Below, piece after piece: positions 1-9,718 of a DNA stretch of 64,000 bases. The position numbers were made by a program, and so were the translations under genes. The stretch covers positions 1,612,001 through 1,676,000 of the forward strand of contig NZ_CP012601.1 of NCBI RefSeq assembly GCF_001278755.1, read 5' to 3'. The notes below the pieces were generated by a model. It was not told the DNA's origin. It saw only the letters and a list, made by a program, of their open reading frames with translations, and did not search any database. The stretch is from Bacillus sp. FJAT-22090 (lineage in GTDB: Bacteria; Bacillota; Bacilli; Bacillales_A; Planococcaceae). The first letter of the stretch is position 1. Every line of letters begins with the position of its first letter.

Positions 1-410
1 CCCATTTGTTTTAAAGGCTCTGTTACCCGCTTCATTGGGCGCTTTTGAATTGAATCATCACCAATTAGTACAGAAGAGACATTGGAACCAGCTAAAATAC
101 CTAGCATTAGTCGTGTCGTTGTACCAGAGTTTCCTGTATATAAAATTTCCTTTGGCTCTTTCCAAGCGTTAATGCCTTCACTTAATATCTTGACGTTTTC
201 ACCTTCGATTGATATATCTACGCCTAGTTTAGAAAAACAATCAATCGTTGCTAAACAATCATCACTTTGTAAGAAACCTTCAACAGTTGTTGTTCCTTTC
301 GCTATTGCTCCAAACATAATAGAACGATGGGAAACAGATTTGTCACCGGGTATCCGTAGAGTGCCTTTCAAGGAAGGCTGTCCATAATTTAAAACTTTAC
401 TCAAAATCAT
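1..410 (-). CDS. aroA: 3-phosphoshikimate 1-carboxyvinyltransferase (EPSP synthase), N-terminal part, cut by window edge
   Basis: Joins phosphoenolpyruvate to shikimate-3-phosphate in the chorismate pathway. About 136 N-terminal residues are present and the rest lies left of base 1. The PEP/shikimate-binding signature GDKSVSHR is at residues 22-29 and the second signature GNSGTTTR at 93-100. It is the last visible gene of the aroC-aroB-aroH-hisC-tyrA-aroA run, beginning 9 bases after the tyrA stop. The start is uncertain: the ATG at 408-410 is only 3 bases from the GGAGG site, while an in-frame TTG at 402-404 has a better 9-base spacing. Identity is sure, the start is not. Confidence 0.93.
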   Translation of the reverse strand, partial: MILSKVLNYGQPSLKGTLRIPGDKSVSHRSIMFGAIAKGTTTVEGFLQSDDCLATIDCFSKLGVDISIEGENVKILSEGINAWKEPKEILYTGNSGTTTRLMLGILAGSNVSSVLIGDDSIQKRPMKRVTEPLKQM

Positions 411-419
411 TTTCCTCCC

Positions 420-1520
420 TTACGCAATATATGTCTCAAATGTTGTATTTTTTGCAATACATTCTACTGCTTTGGCACGGTCTTCCATTGTTTGAAAACT
501 AATAACAAGTATTCCAAAAATATCTTCTCTAGTCTCAACAATACGTAAGTTAGTAATACTAATACTGTCTTTAGCTAGATAGCCAGTGATTTCTGAGATC
601 ACCCCTGGATAATCTGGAACATCCACATATAAATCAAATACAGTAAACATGGCACCTTGTGTAGTAATAGGTAAATTGTCTCGGACTTCTTTAGCTCTGG
701 AGAAATAAGCTTCTATTTCATTGGGTTCTGCATGCAATAATAAATTTTGTAGTCTAATCATTTCTTCCGTCCAGTTTTGTAGTTGGTTGCATAGTTCTTG
801 ACGATTTTGGACAGTAATATCTCTCCACATAATAGGATTCGAAGAAGCGATTCTTGTCAAATCACGAAATCCACCAGCAGCTAGTTGTTTTGTAAAAGGA
901 AAGGCTTCGTTTTCACCTGCTAGCTGATGTACAAGCGATGCTGCTACTAAGTGAGGAAAGTGACTTACAACCGCAGTCATATGATCATGCTCTTCTGCAT
1001 CCACTTGTACAATTTTTGCTTTCGTCACTTGCAAGAGATTCAAAAGTGTTTGAATTTGTTCTTCTTTTGTATCTTGAAATGGAGTTAGCATATAATAGGC
1101 ATTTTCAAAAAGATGCGCTCTGGCGGCTTCTACACCACTTTTATGAGAGCCAGCCATTGGATGGCCACCAATAAAAGTAATACCTGCTTCTTTTAATTCT
1201 AAAGCAGCTTTCATAATTACTTTTTTAGTACTTCCAGTGTCTGAAACAATCACATTCTTTTTTAATTGCCAGTTATGCATCTCTTGCATCAAGCGAATAG
1301 TTTCATTGACAGGAGTTGCAAAAATAATAACATCCGCTAGCTCTGATGCATCTTTCATATGAACTGCCATTTCATCGATAATACCGATTCTCTTTGCCGT
1401 GCGAAGCGTGTGACTATCCGCATCATAACCGATGATAAAAGTTTCAGGATTTCTCTTTAAACCAAGTGCTAGAGAACCTCCAATTAGTCCTAGTCCTATG
1501 ATGAAAACAGTTTGTTTCAT
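420..1520 (-). CDS. tyrA: Prephenate dehydrogenase with C-terminal ACT domain
   Basis: Oxidatively decarboxylates prephenate to 4-hydroxyphenylpyruvate, the tyrosine precursor. The 366-residue product has an N-terminal Rossmann fold (GLGLIGGS at residues 9-16), the prephenate dehydrogenase core with GGHPMAGS near residue 118, and a C-terminal ACT domain from about residue 295, expected to bind the feedback amino acid. Length is near the B. subtilis enzyme. The ATG overlaps the hisC stop as TAATG, with a GAGGAAGG site inside hisC, so translation is probably coupled. Confidence 0.96.
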   Translation of the reverse strand: MKQTVFIIGLGLIGGSLALGLKRNPETFIIGYDADSHTLRTAKRIGIIDEMAVHMKDASELADVIIFATPVNETIRLMQEMHNWQLKKNVIVSDTGSTKKVIMKAALELKEAGITFIGGHPMAGSHKSGVEAARAHLFENAYYMLTPFQDTKEEQIQTLLNLLQVTKAKIVQVDAEEHDHMTAVVSHFPHLVAASLVHQLAGENEAFPFTKQLAAGGFRDLTRIASSNPIMWRDITVQNRQELCNQLQNWTEEMIRLQNLLLHAEPNEIEAYFSRAKEVRDNLPITTQGAMFTVFDLYVDVPDYPGVISEITGYLAKDSISITNLRIVETREDIFGILVISFQTMEDRAKAVECIAKNTTFETYIA

Positions 1521-2617
1521 TAAATAACGCCTTCCTCACGTAATACCTCATCAAGTTTTTGTAGGAGCTCTGAATTTTCTTCCTCTGTACCTATCGTTAT
1601 TCTTAGATATCCAGGCACTCCTAAAACATTCCCACTTCGGACGATAAATCCTCGTTGCATTAGTCCTTGGAACACTAAATCACTATCCGCTTTTACTTCC
1701 ATTAAGATAAAGTTTGTATGAGATGGATAAAAATCTAAATTACGAACTTTACAATATTCTTCAAATTGCTTTTTCCCAGCATTATTTTTCATTTTGCATT
1801 CTTGAATAAATGACTGATCTTCTAGTCCAATTATTGCTACCTCTTGGCTTAAGACTGTATTGTTAAATGGCTCGCGAGTTGGTTCTAGTTGACTAATAAC
1901 TTCCTCTGAACCAATGGCATATCCAACTCGGAAGCTTGCTAAACCGTATGCTTTCGAGAATGTACGCATAATTAGCACATTTGGATGCTTGTCTATAAGA
2001 CCAATAGAGTCTACATACGTTTCATCCGTAATATATTCGGTGTAAGCTTCATCTAATACTATTAATACATCGCTTGGAACTTTTTCAACAAATTCTTTAA
2101 TTTTTTGGCTAGGTGTTAATGTTCCAGTAGGATTATTGGGATTACAAATCCAAACGATTGCTGTGTTGTCATCGATAGCTTCATACATTTTGTCTAAATC
2201 ATGTTCTCCATTTTTAAGAGGCACTTCTCTTACCTCAGCACCTTCTACAATTGCATTATGCTTGTATTGTCCGAAAGTGATGTTCGCCATAACCGTATTT
2301 AACCCTGGTCTCAAAATTGCTCTCGAAACTATTAAAATATTTTCATCTGAACCATTACCAAATAATAATTGGTTTTCTGAGACATTTAAATGTTTAGAAA
2401 CTGCAGATCGAAGTTTTGTTGCATATCCATCGGGATAAATTGCAAAATTTACTTTTGCGTTATCCAAAAAAGCTTTCACTCTAGGAGATGCTCCGTATGG
2501 ATTTTCATTCGATGCAAGTTTTACAACTTTATTTAAATTATATATTCTTTTTACTTCATCTGTTGTCTTTCCAGGTTGGTATGCTTGTAATCCTTTAATT
2601 TGTTTTTTAAATTTCAT
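1520..2617 (-). CDS. hisC: Histidinol-phosphate aminotransferase
   Basis: PLP-dependent class II-fold aminotransferase of 365 residues. In Bacillus this enzyme serves histidine synthesis and also tyrosine/phenylalanine transamination, which explains its place beside tyrA. Visible motifs are SNENPYG near residue 37, WICNPNNPTG in the middle, and the PLP-lysine motif TFSKAYGLASFR. The ATG follows a GAGGAG site. It starts 23 bases after aroH; in B. subtilis the six trp genes sit in this gap and are absent here. Confidence 0.96.
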   Translation of the reverse strand: MKFKKQIKGLQAYQPGKTTDEVKRIYNLNKVVKLASNENPYGASPRVKAFLDNAKVNFAIYPDGYATKLRSAVSKHLNVSENQLLFGNGSDENILIVSRAILRPGLNTVMANITFGQYKHNAIVEGAEVREVPLKNGEHDLDKMYEAIDDNTAIVWICNPNNPTGTLTPSQKIKEFVEKVPSDVLIVLDEAYTEYITDETYVDSIGLIDKHPNVLIMRTFSKAYGLASFRVGYAIGSEEVISQLEPTREPFNNTVLSQEVAIIGLEDQSFIQECKMKNNAGKKQFEEYCKVRNLDFYPSHTNFILMEVKADSDLVFQGLMQRGFIVRSGNVLGVPGYLRITIGTEEENSELLQKLDEVLREEGVI

Positions 2618-2640
2618 TTAAAGCTCCTCGATTCTTTTAT

Positions 2641-3003
2641 TTACTTGACTAAGTCTGGTCTTAATCGGACTGCTTCATTTAAATAAATATGTTGGATTTC
2701 TTTTTGAGTTTTGTCAGTATTAATATGCATCAATAAACGAATACATTTCTCTAATGCACCTGGAACATTCATCTCATGAGTGCACATTACTGGTACATAT
2801 GTCCATCCTTCAATACTTCTCACAGCTCTTGCAGGAAAAGCAGAGGAGATGTCCGTAGTAGTAGAGATGATTACAGATGCAATTGTTTCAGGGTCAATAT
2901 TATTAGCTCTTGCCATTTCTGTCGCAAGACGAGCTGTTTCCTGAAGTACTTCTTCATTAGAGTCTTCTGTTACTGTGATTGCACCTCTAACTCCTCTTAT
3001 CAA
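2641..3003 (-). CDS. aroH: Chorismate mutase, AroH class
   Basis: Monofunctional chorismate mutase converting chorismate to prephenate, 120 residues, matching the small trimeric AroH family in length and opening (MIRGVRGAITV). The conserved RAVRSIEGWTYVPVMC stretch that contributes to the active site is present. The start is TTG at 3001-3003 with AAGGAGGAG upstream inside the aroB end; the TTG lies just after the aroB TAA stop. Tight packing with aroB argues for one transcript. Confidence 0.96.
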   Translation of the reverse strand: MIRGVRGAITVTEDSNEEVLQETARLATEMARANNIDPETIASVIISTTTDISSAFPARAVRSIEGWTYVPVMCTHEMNVPGALEKCIRLLMHINTDKTQKEIQHIYLNEAVRLRPDLVK

Positions 3004-4092
3004 TTAAATCTCCTCCTTTATCCATTTTCGTAATAGATCATCACATTTTTTCACTTCATCCATAGTAACAATTTGGATAAAAGGATCCCCAATATGGTTA
3101 AGTAAAGCAAAATGTAGTTCACCATTTGTCGTTTTTTTATCTTTCAACATAAATGTAGCCAACTGATTAAAGGGACTGTTTAATACATGTTGAAAATTAT
3201 ATTCAAGCTTTTTAGCAAGTTTATATACATCACGAGCATAACCCGCTTTAACTTCCCCGTATATTTCACTTAACATAAGTGCAGGAATCATACCAATCAT
3301 AACTGCTTCGCCATGAGTTATTTTTCCATAACCAATTGTAGCTTCAATTGCATGTCCATATGTATGACCAAAGTTTAAATATTTTCGATATGATTTCTCT
3401 TTTTCATCTAACTCCACTATACGTGCTTTTACGCGTATTCCTTTTTCCAACCAAACGAGGAGCTCTTCTTTTTGAATTGCATCGATGCTTTCTAATTTCA
3501 AAAAGTCATTGGACCATGTTATATCACTAATTAGTGCATGTTTAATCACTTCTGCTAACCCTGAACGAACTTCTGATTTTGGGAGAGTATTTAAAAAATG
3601 AAAATCATATAAAACTTCTTTTGGCTGATAAAAAGCACCAATCATATTCTTTCCATTGGGATGGTTAATAGCAGTTTTTCCTCCAACTGCACTATCATGG
3701 GCAAGTATCGTTGTTGGGATTTGAATAAAAGGAATTCCACGCATAAAAGTTGATGCTACAAATCCAGTTAAATCTCCTACAGCCCCTCCCCCAAGGGCTA
3801 ACAAAATACTATTTCTTGAACAATTTTCTTGTAGTAGGAATGTTTGTACTTTGAAATAAGAGTCAAATGTTTTACAAGCTTCTCCGTTTGGTACAAGATG
3901 TACCTGATAGTTAAAGGAGAAGTTATCGTCAAAGTAATCTCGATGTAATCCCCAAACATTTTCATCGGTAATTACAACTATTTTATCTGCTTTTTCAAAA
4001 CCCTCTGTATTTCTATCACAGAACGCTTTTAATATATTTTCGCCTAAATAAACTTCATAGGTGGAATCTTTCGTTCTTACCGGGATAATCAT
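3004..4092 (-). CDS. aroB: 3-dehydroquinate synthase
   Basis: Second step of the shikimate pathway: DAHP to 3-dehydroquinate, NAD- and metal-dependent. The 362-residue protein shows the NAD-binding stretch LALGGGAVGDLTGFVAST, the metal and catalytic region (RSGLAEVIKHALI) and NFGHTYGHAIE. Length is normal. It follows aroC with a 3-base gap and uses AAAGGGG about 9 bases before ATG. The last residues overlap the aroH ribosome binding site. Confidence 0.96.
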   Translation of the reverse strand: MIIPVRTKDSTYEVYLGENILKAFCDRNTEGFEKADKIVVITDENVWGLHRDYFDDNFSFNYQVHLVPNGEACKTFDSYFKVQTFLLQENCSRNSILLALGGGAVGDLTGFVASTFMRGIPFIQIPTTILAHDSAVGGKTAINHPNGKNMIGAFYQPKEVLYDFHFLNTLPKSEVRSGLAEVIKHALISDITWSNDFLKLESIDAIQKEELLVWLEKGIRVKARIVELDEKEKSYRKYLNFGHTYGHAIEATIGYGKITHGEAVMIGMIPALMLSEIYGEVKAGYARDVYKLAKKLEYNFQHVLNSPFNQLATFMLKDKKTTNGELHFALLNHIGDPFIQIVTMDEVKKCDDLLRKWIKEEI

Positions 4093-4095
4093 TCA

Positions 4096-5277
4096 TTAAA
4101 ACCCCTTTGTGTATGCACGGTGTCTTTCAATATCTGCCTTTAAAATGTCTATTTGATCACTATTAAAAGTATCTAGAACAGCAGTTGCTATTTCCCATGC
4201 AATTACTGCCTCTGCTACTACAGATGCTGCAGGGACAGCACAACTATCAGATCGTTCGATACTTGCTTTAAACGGTTCTTTCGTATCAATATCTACACTT
4301 TGAAGCGGTTTGTATAAAGTAGGAATAGGTTTCATAACCCCTCTTACAACGATCGGCATTCCAGTAGACATTCCACCTTCTAAACCACCTAAACGATTTG
4401 TATCACGAGTATAACCAACTTCTTCACTCCAAGATATTTGATCATGGACTTGGCTTCCAAATAAATTTGCCATTTCAAATCCGAGACCAACCTCTACCCC
4501 TTTAAAAGCATTAATACTCATCATAGCCATTGCTAGTTTGCCATCTAGTTTTCGATCATAGTGCACATAACTGCCAACCCCAGCTGGCATACCATCCACA
4601 ATCACTTCTACTACACCACCAATGGTATCACCGGCTTTTTTGGCCTGATCAATTGCCTCTACCATTTTTGCTGAGGCTACCGGATCCAGACAGTAAACAG
4701 GGTCAGATTCAACAACTTCACGAATTTCCTCAATCGTTTTTCCAGTAGCTAAAGTTAGGTCTGCTTCAATACCACCAATCTTTGTAACATGAGCAACTAT
4801 TGAAATCCCTAATTGTTTTAGCAATTGCTTCGCAACAGCCCCTACTGCAACTCGAACTGTAGTTTCTCTTGCAGAAGATCTTTCTAAAACATTACGTAAA
4901 TCTCGGTGACCATATTTCATACCACCAACTAAATCTGCGTGCCCAGGACGTGGTCTAGTAATTTGTCTTTTAATATCTTCTGGATCAATTTCTTCACCAA
5001 GTGGTTCAATTCCCATTATATTCGTCCAATGCTTCCAGTCATCATTATTTACAACTAGACAAACAGGAGAACCTAATGACTTTCCATGGCGTACACCAGA
5101 AGTAATAGCTACTGTATCTTTTTCAATTTGCATTCTTCTTCCACGACCATGACCACCTTGACGTCGCTTGAGTTCCTTATTAATATGTTCACTCGTAATT
5201 TCTAATTGTGCTGGTAACCCTTCAATGATTGCTGTTAGTTGTGGTCCATGTGACTCACCTGCTGTTAAATAACGCAC
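4096..5277 (-). CDS. aroC: Chorismate synthase
   Basis: Makes chorismate from EPSP with reduced FMN. The product is 393 residues and opens [12 protein letters not shown], the typical family start. Conserved blocks [35 protein letters not shown] and [10 protein letters not shown] are visible. I choose GTG at 5275-5277 because GAAGGGGGAAAG sits right before it; an upstream in-frame TTG at 5293-5295 would place this ribosome site inside the coding region. It is first in the aro run, and a terminator after cheR suggests it has its own promoter. Confidence 0.96.
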   Translation of the reverse strand: MRYLTAGESHGPQLTAIIEGLPAQLEITSEHINKELKRRQGGHGRGRRMQIEKDTVAITSGVRHGKSLGSPVCLVVNNDDWKHWTNIMGIEPLGEEIDPEDIKRQITRPRPGHADLVGGMKYGHRDLRNVLERSSARETTVRVAVGAVAKQLLKQLGISIVAHVTKIGGIEADLTLATGKTIEEIREVVESDPVYCLDPVASAKMVEAIDQAKKAGDTIGGVVEVIVDGMPAGVGSYVHYDRKLDGKLAMAMMSINAFKGVEVGLGFEMANLFGSQVHDQISWSEEVGYTRDTNRLGGLEGGMSTGMPIVVRGVMKPIPTLYKPLQSVDIDTKEPFKASIERSDSCAVPAASVVAEAVIAWEIATAVLDTFNSDQIDILKADIERHRAYTKGF

Positions 5278-5352
5278 AACACTTTCCCCCTTCAACTCGC
5301 TAAAGTATTTGTTTTCAACTATATCATAATTTTAGTTTCAAAGTATAGAAGA

Positions 5353-5388
5353 AAACTGCCCGATTTGGTATTTTTCTTCGGACAGTTT
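5353..5388 (-). terminator. Rho-independent terminator after cheR
   Basis: On the minus strand an 11-base stem AAACTGTCCGA pairs, with one mismatch, with TCGGGCAGTTT and is followed by TCTTCT. It lies just past the cheR stop and before the aroC promoter region, separating the two units. Confidence 0.7.
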
Positions 5389-5393
5389 ACTAT

Positions 5394-6164
5394 TTATTTT
5401 TTCCGATAAAAAAATGTGTCTTCTGTTTCAAACCCGTATTTACCTGGATTGAAAATTTGTTCTGTACTACCAACAAAGAGTATACCCCCTGATCGAAGAG
5501 AATTACTAAAGTTTTGATAGATTTGGTCTTTAGCTTCTTCCGTAAAATAAATCATGACATTTCGGCAAATAATTAAGTCATAATTTTTTTCGTATGTATC
5601 TTTTAATAAATTATGTTTTTTAAAGGTAACTGTTCTTTTTATCGCATCTTCAACTTTATAAAACTGCCCTTGCTTTTCAAAATATTTCATTATCATATCG
5701 CTTGGAACTTCTGCAAGTGATCGTTCAGGATATATACCGACTTTTGCACGTTGTATTGCATTTTCATCTAAATCAGTCGCCTGAATTGAAATCTGTGATA
5801 AAGGTAGATAATTTGATAAAACCATTGCAGTTGTATAAGGTTCTTCTCCGGTAGAGCATGCAGCACTCCAAACCTTCAAGCGCTTATTAACTGCTAATAA
5901 TTTTGGAAATATTTTATTTTGCAAAACTTCCCAACGCTTCCCATTACGGTAAAACTCGGATACATTAATTGTCATTCTATCTAAAAACTCATTCATTAAA
6001 TCCCTGTCTTTATCTAGAGCATTAAAAAAATCGACAAAATTTTTATATCCTTTTTTTTCATATAACGAAGTAAGTCGTCGTTTCATCTGCGCTTCTTTAT
6101 AGGCTGCAAGATCGATTCCTGTTTTTCGTTTGATAGAATCCACAAATTTAACGTAGTCTGACAA
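5394..6164 (-). CDS. cheR: Chemotaxis protein methyltransferase CheR
   Basis: S-adenosylmethionine-dependent glutamate O-methyltransferase acting on chemoreceptors for adaptation. The 256-residue product has the N-terminal all-alpha domain (about 1-75) and the methyltransferase domain with SAACSTGEEPYT, LDENAIQRAK and the NVMIYF motif. The start is TTG at 6162-6164 with AAAGGAA nine bases upstream. It is an orphan chemotaxis gene between ndk and aroC, as in B. subtilis. Confidence 0.95.
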   Translation of the reverse strand: MSDYVKFVDSIKRKTGIDLAAYKEAQMKRRLTSLYEKKGYKNFVDFFNALDKDRDLMNEFLDRMTINVSEFYRNGKRWEVLQNKIFPKLLAVNKRLKVWSAACSTGEEPYTTAMVLSNYLPLSQISIQATDLDENAIQRAKVGIYPERSLAEVPSDMIMKYFEKQGQFYKVEDAIKRTVTFKKHNLLKDTYEKNYDLIICRNVMIYFTEEAKDQIYQNFSNSLRSGGILFVGSTEQIFNPGKYGFETEDTFFYRKK

Positions 6165-6231
6165 AGTACATCGTTCCTTTCAAAAGGCCTATATCTAGTA
6201 TATCGTATTCTAAAGATTATGGACATAATAA

Positions 6232-6267
6232 AAAGACAGTCAATTTAAGATTAATTTGACTGTCTTT
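6232..6267 (-). terminator. Rho-independent terminator of the ndk transcript
   Basis: A perfect 12-base stem (AAAGACAGTCAA with its complement) is followed on the minus strand by TTTTTATTATG. It lies about 330 bases beyond the ndk stop, so the tandem repeat between them would be transcribed as the ndk 3' untranslated region. Confidence 0.75.
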
Positions 6268-6336
6268 CATGTTATTTTATAAGATTACTTATCGAGTTTA
6301 ATGTGGAACTTCTTCGTTCCACAAGTTAACTTACGA

Positions 6337-6595
6337 GATTCCGTATTTCGTTGTCCAGCTACTTCGCCTTGCCCCTCGAGGTCAAATGAGTAATTACTGC
6401 GGTGGCTGAAAAACTGCCTCCTCGTAATTTCTCATTTGCTTGTCGGGGCAGAAACAGGCGATTCCGCATTTCGTGTCCAGCTACTTCGCCTTGCCCCTCG
6501 AGGTCAAATGAGTAATTACTGCGGTGGCTGAAAAACTGCCTCCTCGTAATTTCTCATTTGCTTGTCGGGAGAGAAATAGGCGATTTCGCATTTCG
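6337..6595. repeat. Tandem repeat, about 2.1 copies of a 122-123 bp hairpin-forming unit
   Basis: Unit 1 is 6337-6459, unit 2 is 6460-6581, and a third unit breaks off at 6595, three bases before the ndk stop. Each unit carries GTCCAGCTACTTCGCCTTG, an inverted pair (CAAATGAG-AATTAC and its complement) and CTTGTCGGG. I recall similar 'GTCCAGCT...CTTGTCGGGG' intergenic hairpin repeats from other Bacillaceae; this was not checked by search. No ORF is supported here. Confidence 0.9.
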
Positions 6596-6597
6596 TA

Positions 6598-7044
6598 TTA
6601 GTTAATCCAGTTGTTAGCGTCTTTTGAGTAAGCAACTAATTCTTCTTGTTTGAAGAATAAACCAATTTCACGCTCAGCGCTTTCAGGTGAGTCAGAACCA
6701 TGAATAATATTTTTTCCAACAGTTACTGCGAAGTCACCACGGATTGTTCCTGGAGCTGATTCTTTTGGATTAGTTGCACCCATCATAAGACGAGCTGTTG
6801 AAATAACGTTTTCACCTTCCCAAACCATTGCAAAAACTGGTCCAGAAGTGATGAAATCTACTAACTCACCAAAGAATGGGCGTTCTTTATGTTCGCCATA
6901 GTGTTGTTCTGCTAACTCAGTAGGAATCTGCATTAATTTTGCTCCAACTAATTGGTATCCTTTTTTCTCAAAACGACTTACGATTTCACCGATTAAGTTA
7001 CGTTGTACGCCATCAGGTTTTACCATTAAAAATGTTTTTTCCAT
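6598..7044 (-). CDS. ndk: Nucleoside diphosphate kinase
   Basis: Transfers the gamma phosphate from ATP to NDPs through a phosphohistidine. The 148-residue product opens [16 protein letters not shown] and contains the active-site histidine motif NIIHGSDS. The ATG at 7042-7044 has GAAGGAGTG upstream; an in-frame start 20 codons earlier adds a non-conserved extension and is rejected. It sits downstream of hepT, as in B. subtilis. Its 3' region carries the tandem repeat. Confidence 0.96.
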   Translation of the reverse strand: MEKTFLMVKPDGVQRNLIGEIVSRFEKKGYQLVGAKLMQIPTELAEQHYGEHKERPFFGELVDFITSGPVFAMVWEGENVISTARLMMGATNPKESAPGTIRGDFAVTVGKNIIHGSDSPESAEREIGLFFKQEELVAYSKDANNWIN

Positions 7045-7208
7045 GTTTAACACTCCTTCAAATATGAAATGGGATATTATCTCCACCGTTACAAATAATA
7101 TCATTATGATGTATTATTTTCAAATTAATTTCGTTCAAGATGCATTTTAGTTAGCGTTATCAATAAATCTTAATAGGTATCCTTAATCAAATCTATGTAT
7201 TATACCAA

Positions 7209-8183
7209 TCAAAACTTTCGTTTACTCATAAACAATGCAATGTTTTGTAAGGATTTTTTTGCCTGGATGGGAGGTAACTGTTTTACTTCGTTCAAAGCTT
7301 TTTGCAAGTACATATTACTTATTTGCTTCGCTTTATTAATAGCATCTGAGTTTCTTACTTCAGTTAATAGTCTTTGTTTATTTTCTTCTGAAATATTTCC
7401 ATCTAATAATTCTTTTAATAATGGAGCGATTACAGGATCATTTTTAGCATAAAGTATAGGCAAAGTAATATTCCCCTGCAACAGATCACTTCCAGCGGGT
7501 TTTCCGAGTTGTTCATCTGTTGAGGTAATGTCTAAAATATCATCTATAATCTGAAACGACATTCCGACATAATAACCAAATTGTTTAAGATTTCTTGTCG
7601 TCTTACTATCTGCACCAGAAGCAATTGCCCCTAATTCACAACTCGCAGAGATTAAGATTGCCGTTTTCCGCTTTATTCTTCTTAGATAGTCTCGAACTGT
7701 TTGATCTAAAAAATGTTTATCCTCTATTTGAATAATCTCCCCAATACAAAGTTCTACCATTGTATGAGATAACACTTCATGTGCATATGTATTTTCTAGT
7801 ACTGTTATGTATTCAATTGCCCTTGCAAAGAGAAAATCACCTGTATACATGGCAACTCTGTTATTCCACTGAGCCTTTACCGTTTCTCTTCCTCTACGTG
7901 TTTCAGCATCGTCTATTACGTCATCATGAACAAGTGAAGCCATATGGATTAACTCAATTGAAACTGCTACGTTTTTTATAGTGTCAATTGAATAATTGCC
8001 AAACTTAGCTGACAGTAAGGCAAAAACTGGTCGTATTCTTTTGCCTCCAGCAAGTAGTAAATGAAGAGAAGCTTCATTCAATAAGTGAGATGAAGAATTC
8101 ACCGCTGTTGCTAGTTCTTTTTCGATGACATCTAAATCCGATTTTAAATCGGAATAAAGTAATTTCAACTTCATCTTATCCAC
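7209..8183 (-). CDS. hepT: Heptaprenyl diphosphate synthase component II (catalytic)
   Basis: Trans-prenyltransferase subunit making the C35 chain of menaquinone-7. It has 324 residues, the first aspartate-rich motif LVHDDVIDDAETRRG, and the second FQIIDDILDIT, plus GGKRIRP near residue 47. It needs HepS, encoded two genes upstream. GTG at 8181-8183 has GGGAGAAGG at good spacing; an ATG three codons later (8172-8174) is possible. The hepS-menG-hepT order supports a menaquinone operon. Confidence 0.95.
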   Translation of the reverse strand: MDKMKLKLLYSDLKSDLDVIEKELATAVNSSSHLLNEASLHLLLAGGKRIRPVFALLSAKFGNYSIDTIKNVAVSIELIHMASLVHDDVIDDAETRRGRETVKAQWNNRVAMYTGDFLFARAIEYITVLENTYAHEVLSHTMVELCIGEIIQIEDKHFLDQTVRDYLRRIKRKTAILISASCELGAIASGADSKTTRNLKQFGYYVGMSFQIIDDILDITSTDEQLGKPAGSDLLQGNITLPILYAKNDPVIAPLLKELLDGNISEENKQRLLTEVRNSDAINKAKQISNMYLQKALNEVKQLPPIQAKKSLQNIALFMSKRKF

Positions 8184-8203
8184 AAATAAAAACCTTCTCC
8201 CAC

Positions 8204-8908
8204 TTAAATATCTTTTTTGAAACCAATATGTCTTGCTGCAGCACCACCACTATATGGCTTACTCGTAACATTCTTCATACCAACTTCTTCAAATAGTTTT
8301 GTTAAAGCTGCTCGATTTGGAAAGTCTTTTGCAGATTCCTGGAGCCAAGAATATTCTTTGTAACTTTTTGCAAATAGTTTACCAAACAGTGGCATGATAT
8401 ATCGGAAATAAAATCTAAAACCAGTGTTAAATAACTTAGAATCTGGTTGTGAAGTCTCTAAACAAACAATCATTCCACCAGGCTTTGCAACACGTTTCAT
8501 TTCTTTTAATACTTGCTCATAGTCAGGAACATTTCTTAATCCAAAACCTATCGTTACATAATCAAAAGAATTATCTTCAAACGGTAATTCCATTGCATTA
8601 CCTTGAACTAACTGTATTTGAGAAATATCTTTCACTTTCTCTTTCCCAACATTCAGCATGTTTTGACTAAAGTCTAACCCAATCACTTCTCCAGTAGGAC
8701 CTATTGCATCGGCTAATGCAATAGTCCAATCTGCTGTACCGCAGCAAACGTCTAGAGCTTTACTTCCTTTTTTAACTTGCATTTCTTTCATCGTGTCCAT
8801 ACGCCATTTAATATGTTGCTTAAAACTAATTACTGAATTCATAGAATCATAATTATCTGATATCTTTTCAAAAACTTCATGTACATATTGTTCTTTTGAT
8901 TTACCCAT
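8204..8908 (-). CDS. menG: Demethylmenaquinone methyltransferase
   Basis: SAM-dependent C-methylation completing menaquinone. The 234-residue product has the UbiE/MenG signatures [10 protein letters not shown] near residue 20, [13 protein letters not shown] (SAM motif I) and [10 protein letters not shown]. Note DVCCGTAD where many homologues read DVCCGTGD. It starts 3 bases after hepS with GAGAAGG upstream and sits between the two subunits of the prenyl synthase, so ring and chain steps are co-expressed. Confidence 0.95.
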   Translation of the reverse strand: MGKSKEQYVHEVFEKISDNYDSMNSVISFKQHIKWRMDTMKEMQVKKGSKALDVCCGTADWTIALADAIGPTGEVIGLDFSQNMLNVGKEKVKDISQIQLVQGNAMELPFEDNSFDYVTIGFGLRNVPDYEQVLKEMKRVAKPGGMIVCLETSQPDSKLFNTGFRFYFRYIMPLFGKLFAKSYKEYSWLQESAKDFPNRAALTKLFEEVGMKNVTSKPYSGGAAARHIGFKKDI

Positions 8909-8911
8909 TCT

Positions 8912-9673
8912 TTAACCTTCTCTCAACTGCTGTTCAAGCGAATGCTCACAAACCCGCTCTAAAATGGCATGTTTTAAGGACTCGTTTAATAATTCTGAGG
9001 AACGGACGTCAAGTACTAGTGAATGTTCTATTTTATCTATCTCTCGACGAAGTGCGTCCAAATTTCTTTGAAATAATTTCGATTTACTTATATAAAAAGT
9101 TTTTTCACTTTTTTCGTAAGCAACTAACTCTTTTTTTAATGTTGCTAGCAATAAAGCTTCTTTCATGATAAACACATATTCATGATAGGAGTAATATTCA
9201 AAGAATTGTTCAATTGGTTTGCTTTCTACTAGTTGAATGGATTGAATTAATTCTTCAAATGAGTAATCCTCTAAATCGTAAAATCTAGTTTTGTGCTCTG
9301 TTATTTTAGCAACACTATCAGATAGCTGTTGAATTAAAACAATCAGATTCTCTTTAGCTAATAACTGATAATAGCGGCCACTATAATAATCTCCGGCAAG
9401 CACCTGCAATTGTTGAGACTTAGCGGTAGCATTATCTTCTTTAACTAAATCATGCGCAGCAAGTGCAGCAAATATAAGAGAAACAGAAATAGCAGATATC
9501 TTAACCGATTGATCCCAGTTTTCTCCATTTAGTAGTGGTAAAAGTGTAAAAAATAAACGTTTATCATCTACATCAGGTATACCTGTGTATTTTTGCAAAG
9601 TGTTTTGTTGAATTTGCATGAGAATATTCTTTTTATAAGTTTCGACATATTGTGTCAACAATGCCTCGTTCAT
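8912..9673 (-). CDS. hepS: Heptaprenyl diphosphate synthase component I
   Basis: Small non-catalytic subunit that sets chain length with HepT. The 253-residue product is helical and lacks aspartate-rich motifs, as expected. This family is poorly conserved, so the call rests largely on the mtrB-hepS-menG-hepT order plus length. The ATG at 9671-9673 has GGAG eight bases upstream; an earlier in-frame start nine codons upstream is less well placed. Confidence 0.85.
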   Translation of the reverse strand: MNEALLTQYVETYKKNILMQIQQNTLQKYTGIPDVDDKRLFFTLLPLLNGENWDQSVKISAISVSLIFAALAAHDLVKEDNATAKSQQLQVLAGDYYSGRYYQLLAKENLIVLIQQLSDSVAKITEHKTRFYDLEDYSFEELIQSIQLVESKPIEQFFEYYSYHEYVFIMKEALLLATLKKELVAYEKSEKTFYISKSKLFQRNLDALRREIDKIEHSLVLDVRSSELLNESLKHAILERVCEHSLEQQLREG

Positions 9674-9718
9674 ACACTTTACTCCATTTCTCAATCGCAA
9701 TTGATCTTTTAAAGTTTC

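Noticed and set aside
938..1174. Plus-strand frame opposite tyrA (and similar long frames opposite aro, hep, der, res and other genes)
   Set aside because: Antisense shadow of a well-conserved gene, without ribosome site or family signature.
5278..5295. Longer aroC start at TTG
   Set aside because: It would put the strong GAAGGGGG ribosome site inside the gene; the GTG at 5275-5277 gives the family's usual [11 protein letters not shown] start.
6337..6595. CRISPR-like array
   Set aside because: Units are 123 bases and contiguous, with no spacers and no cas genes.
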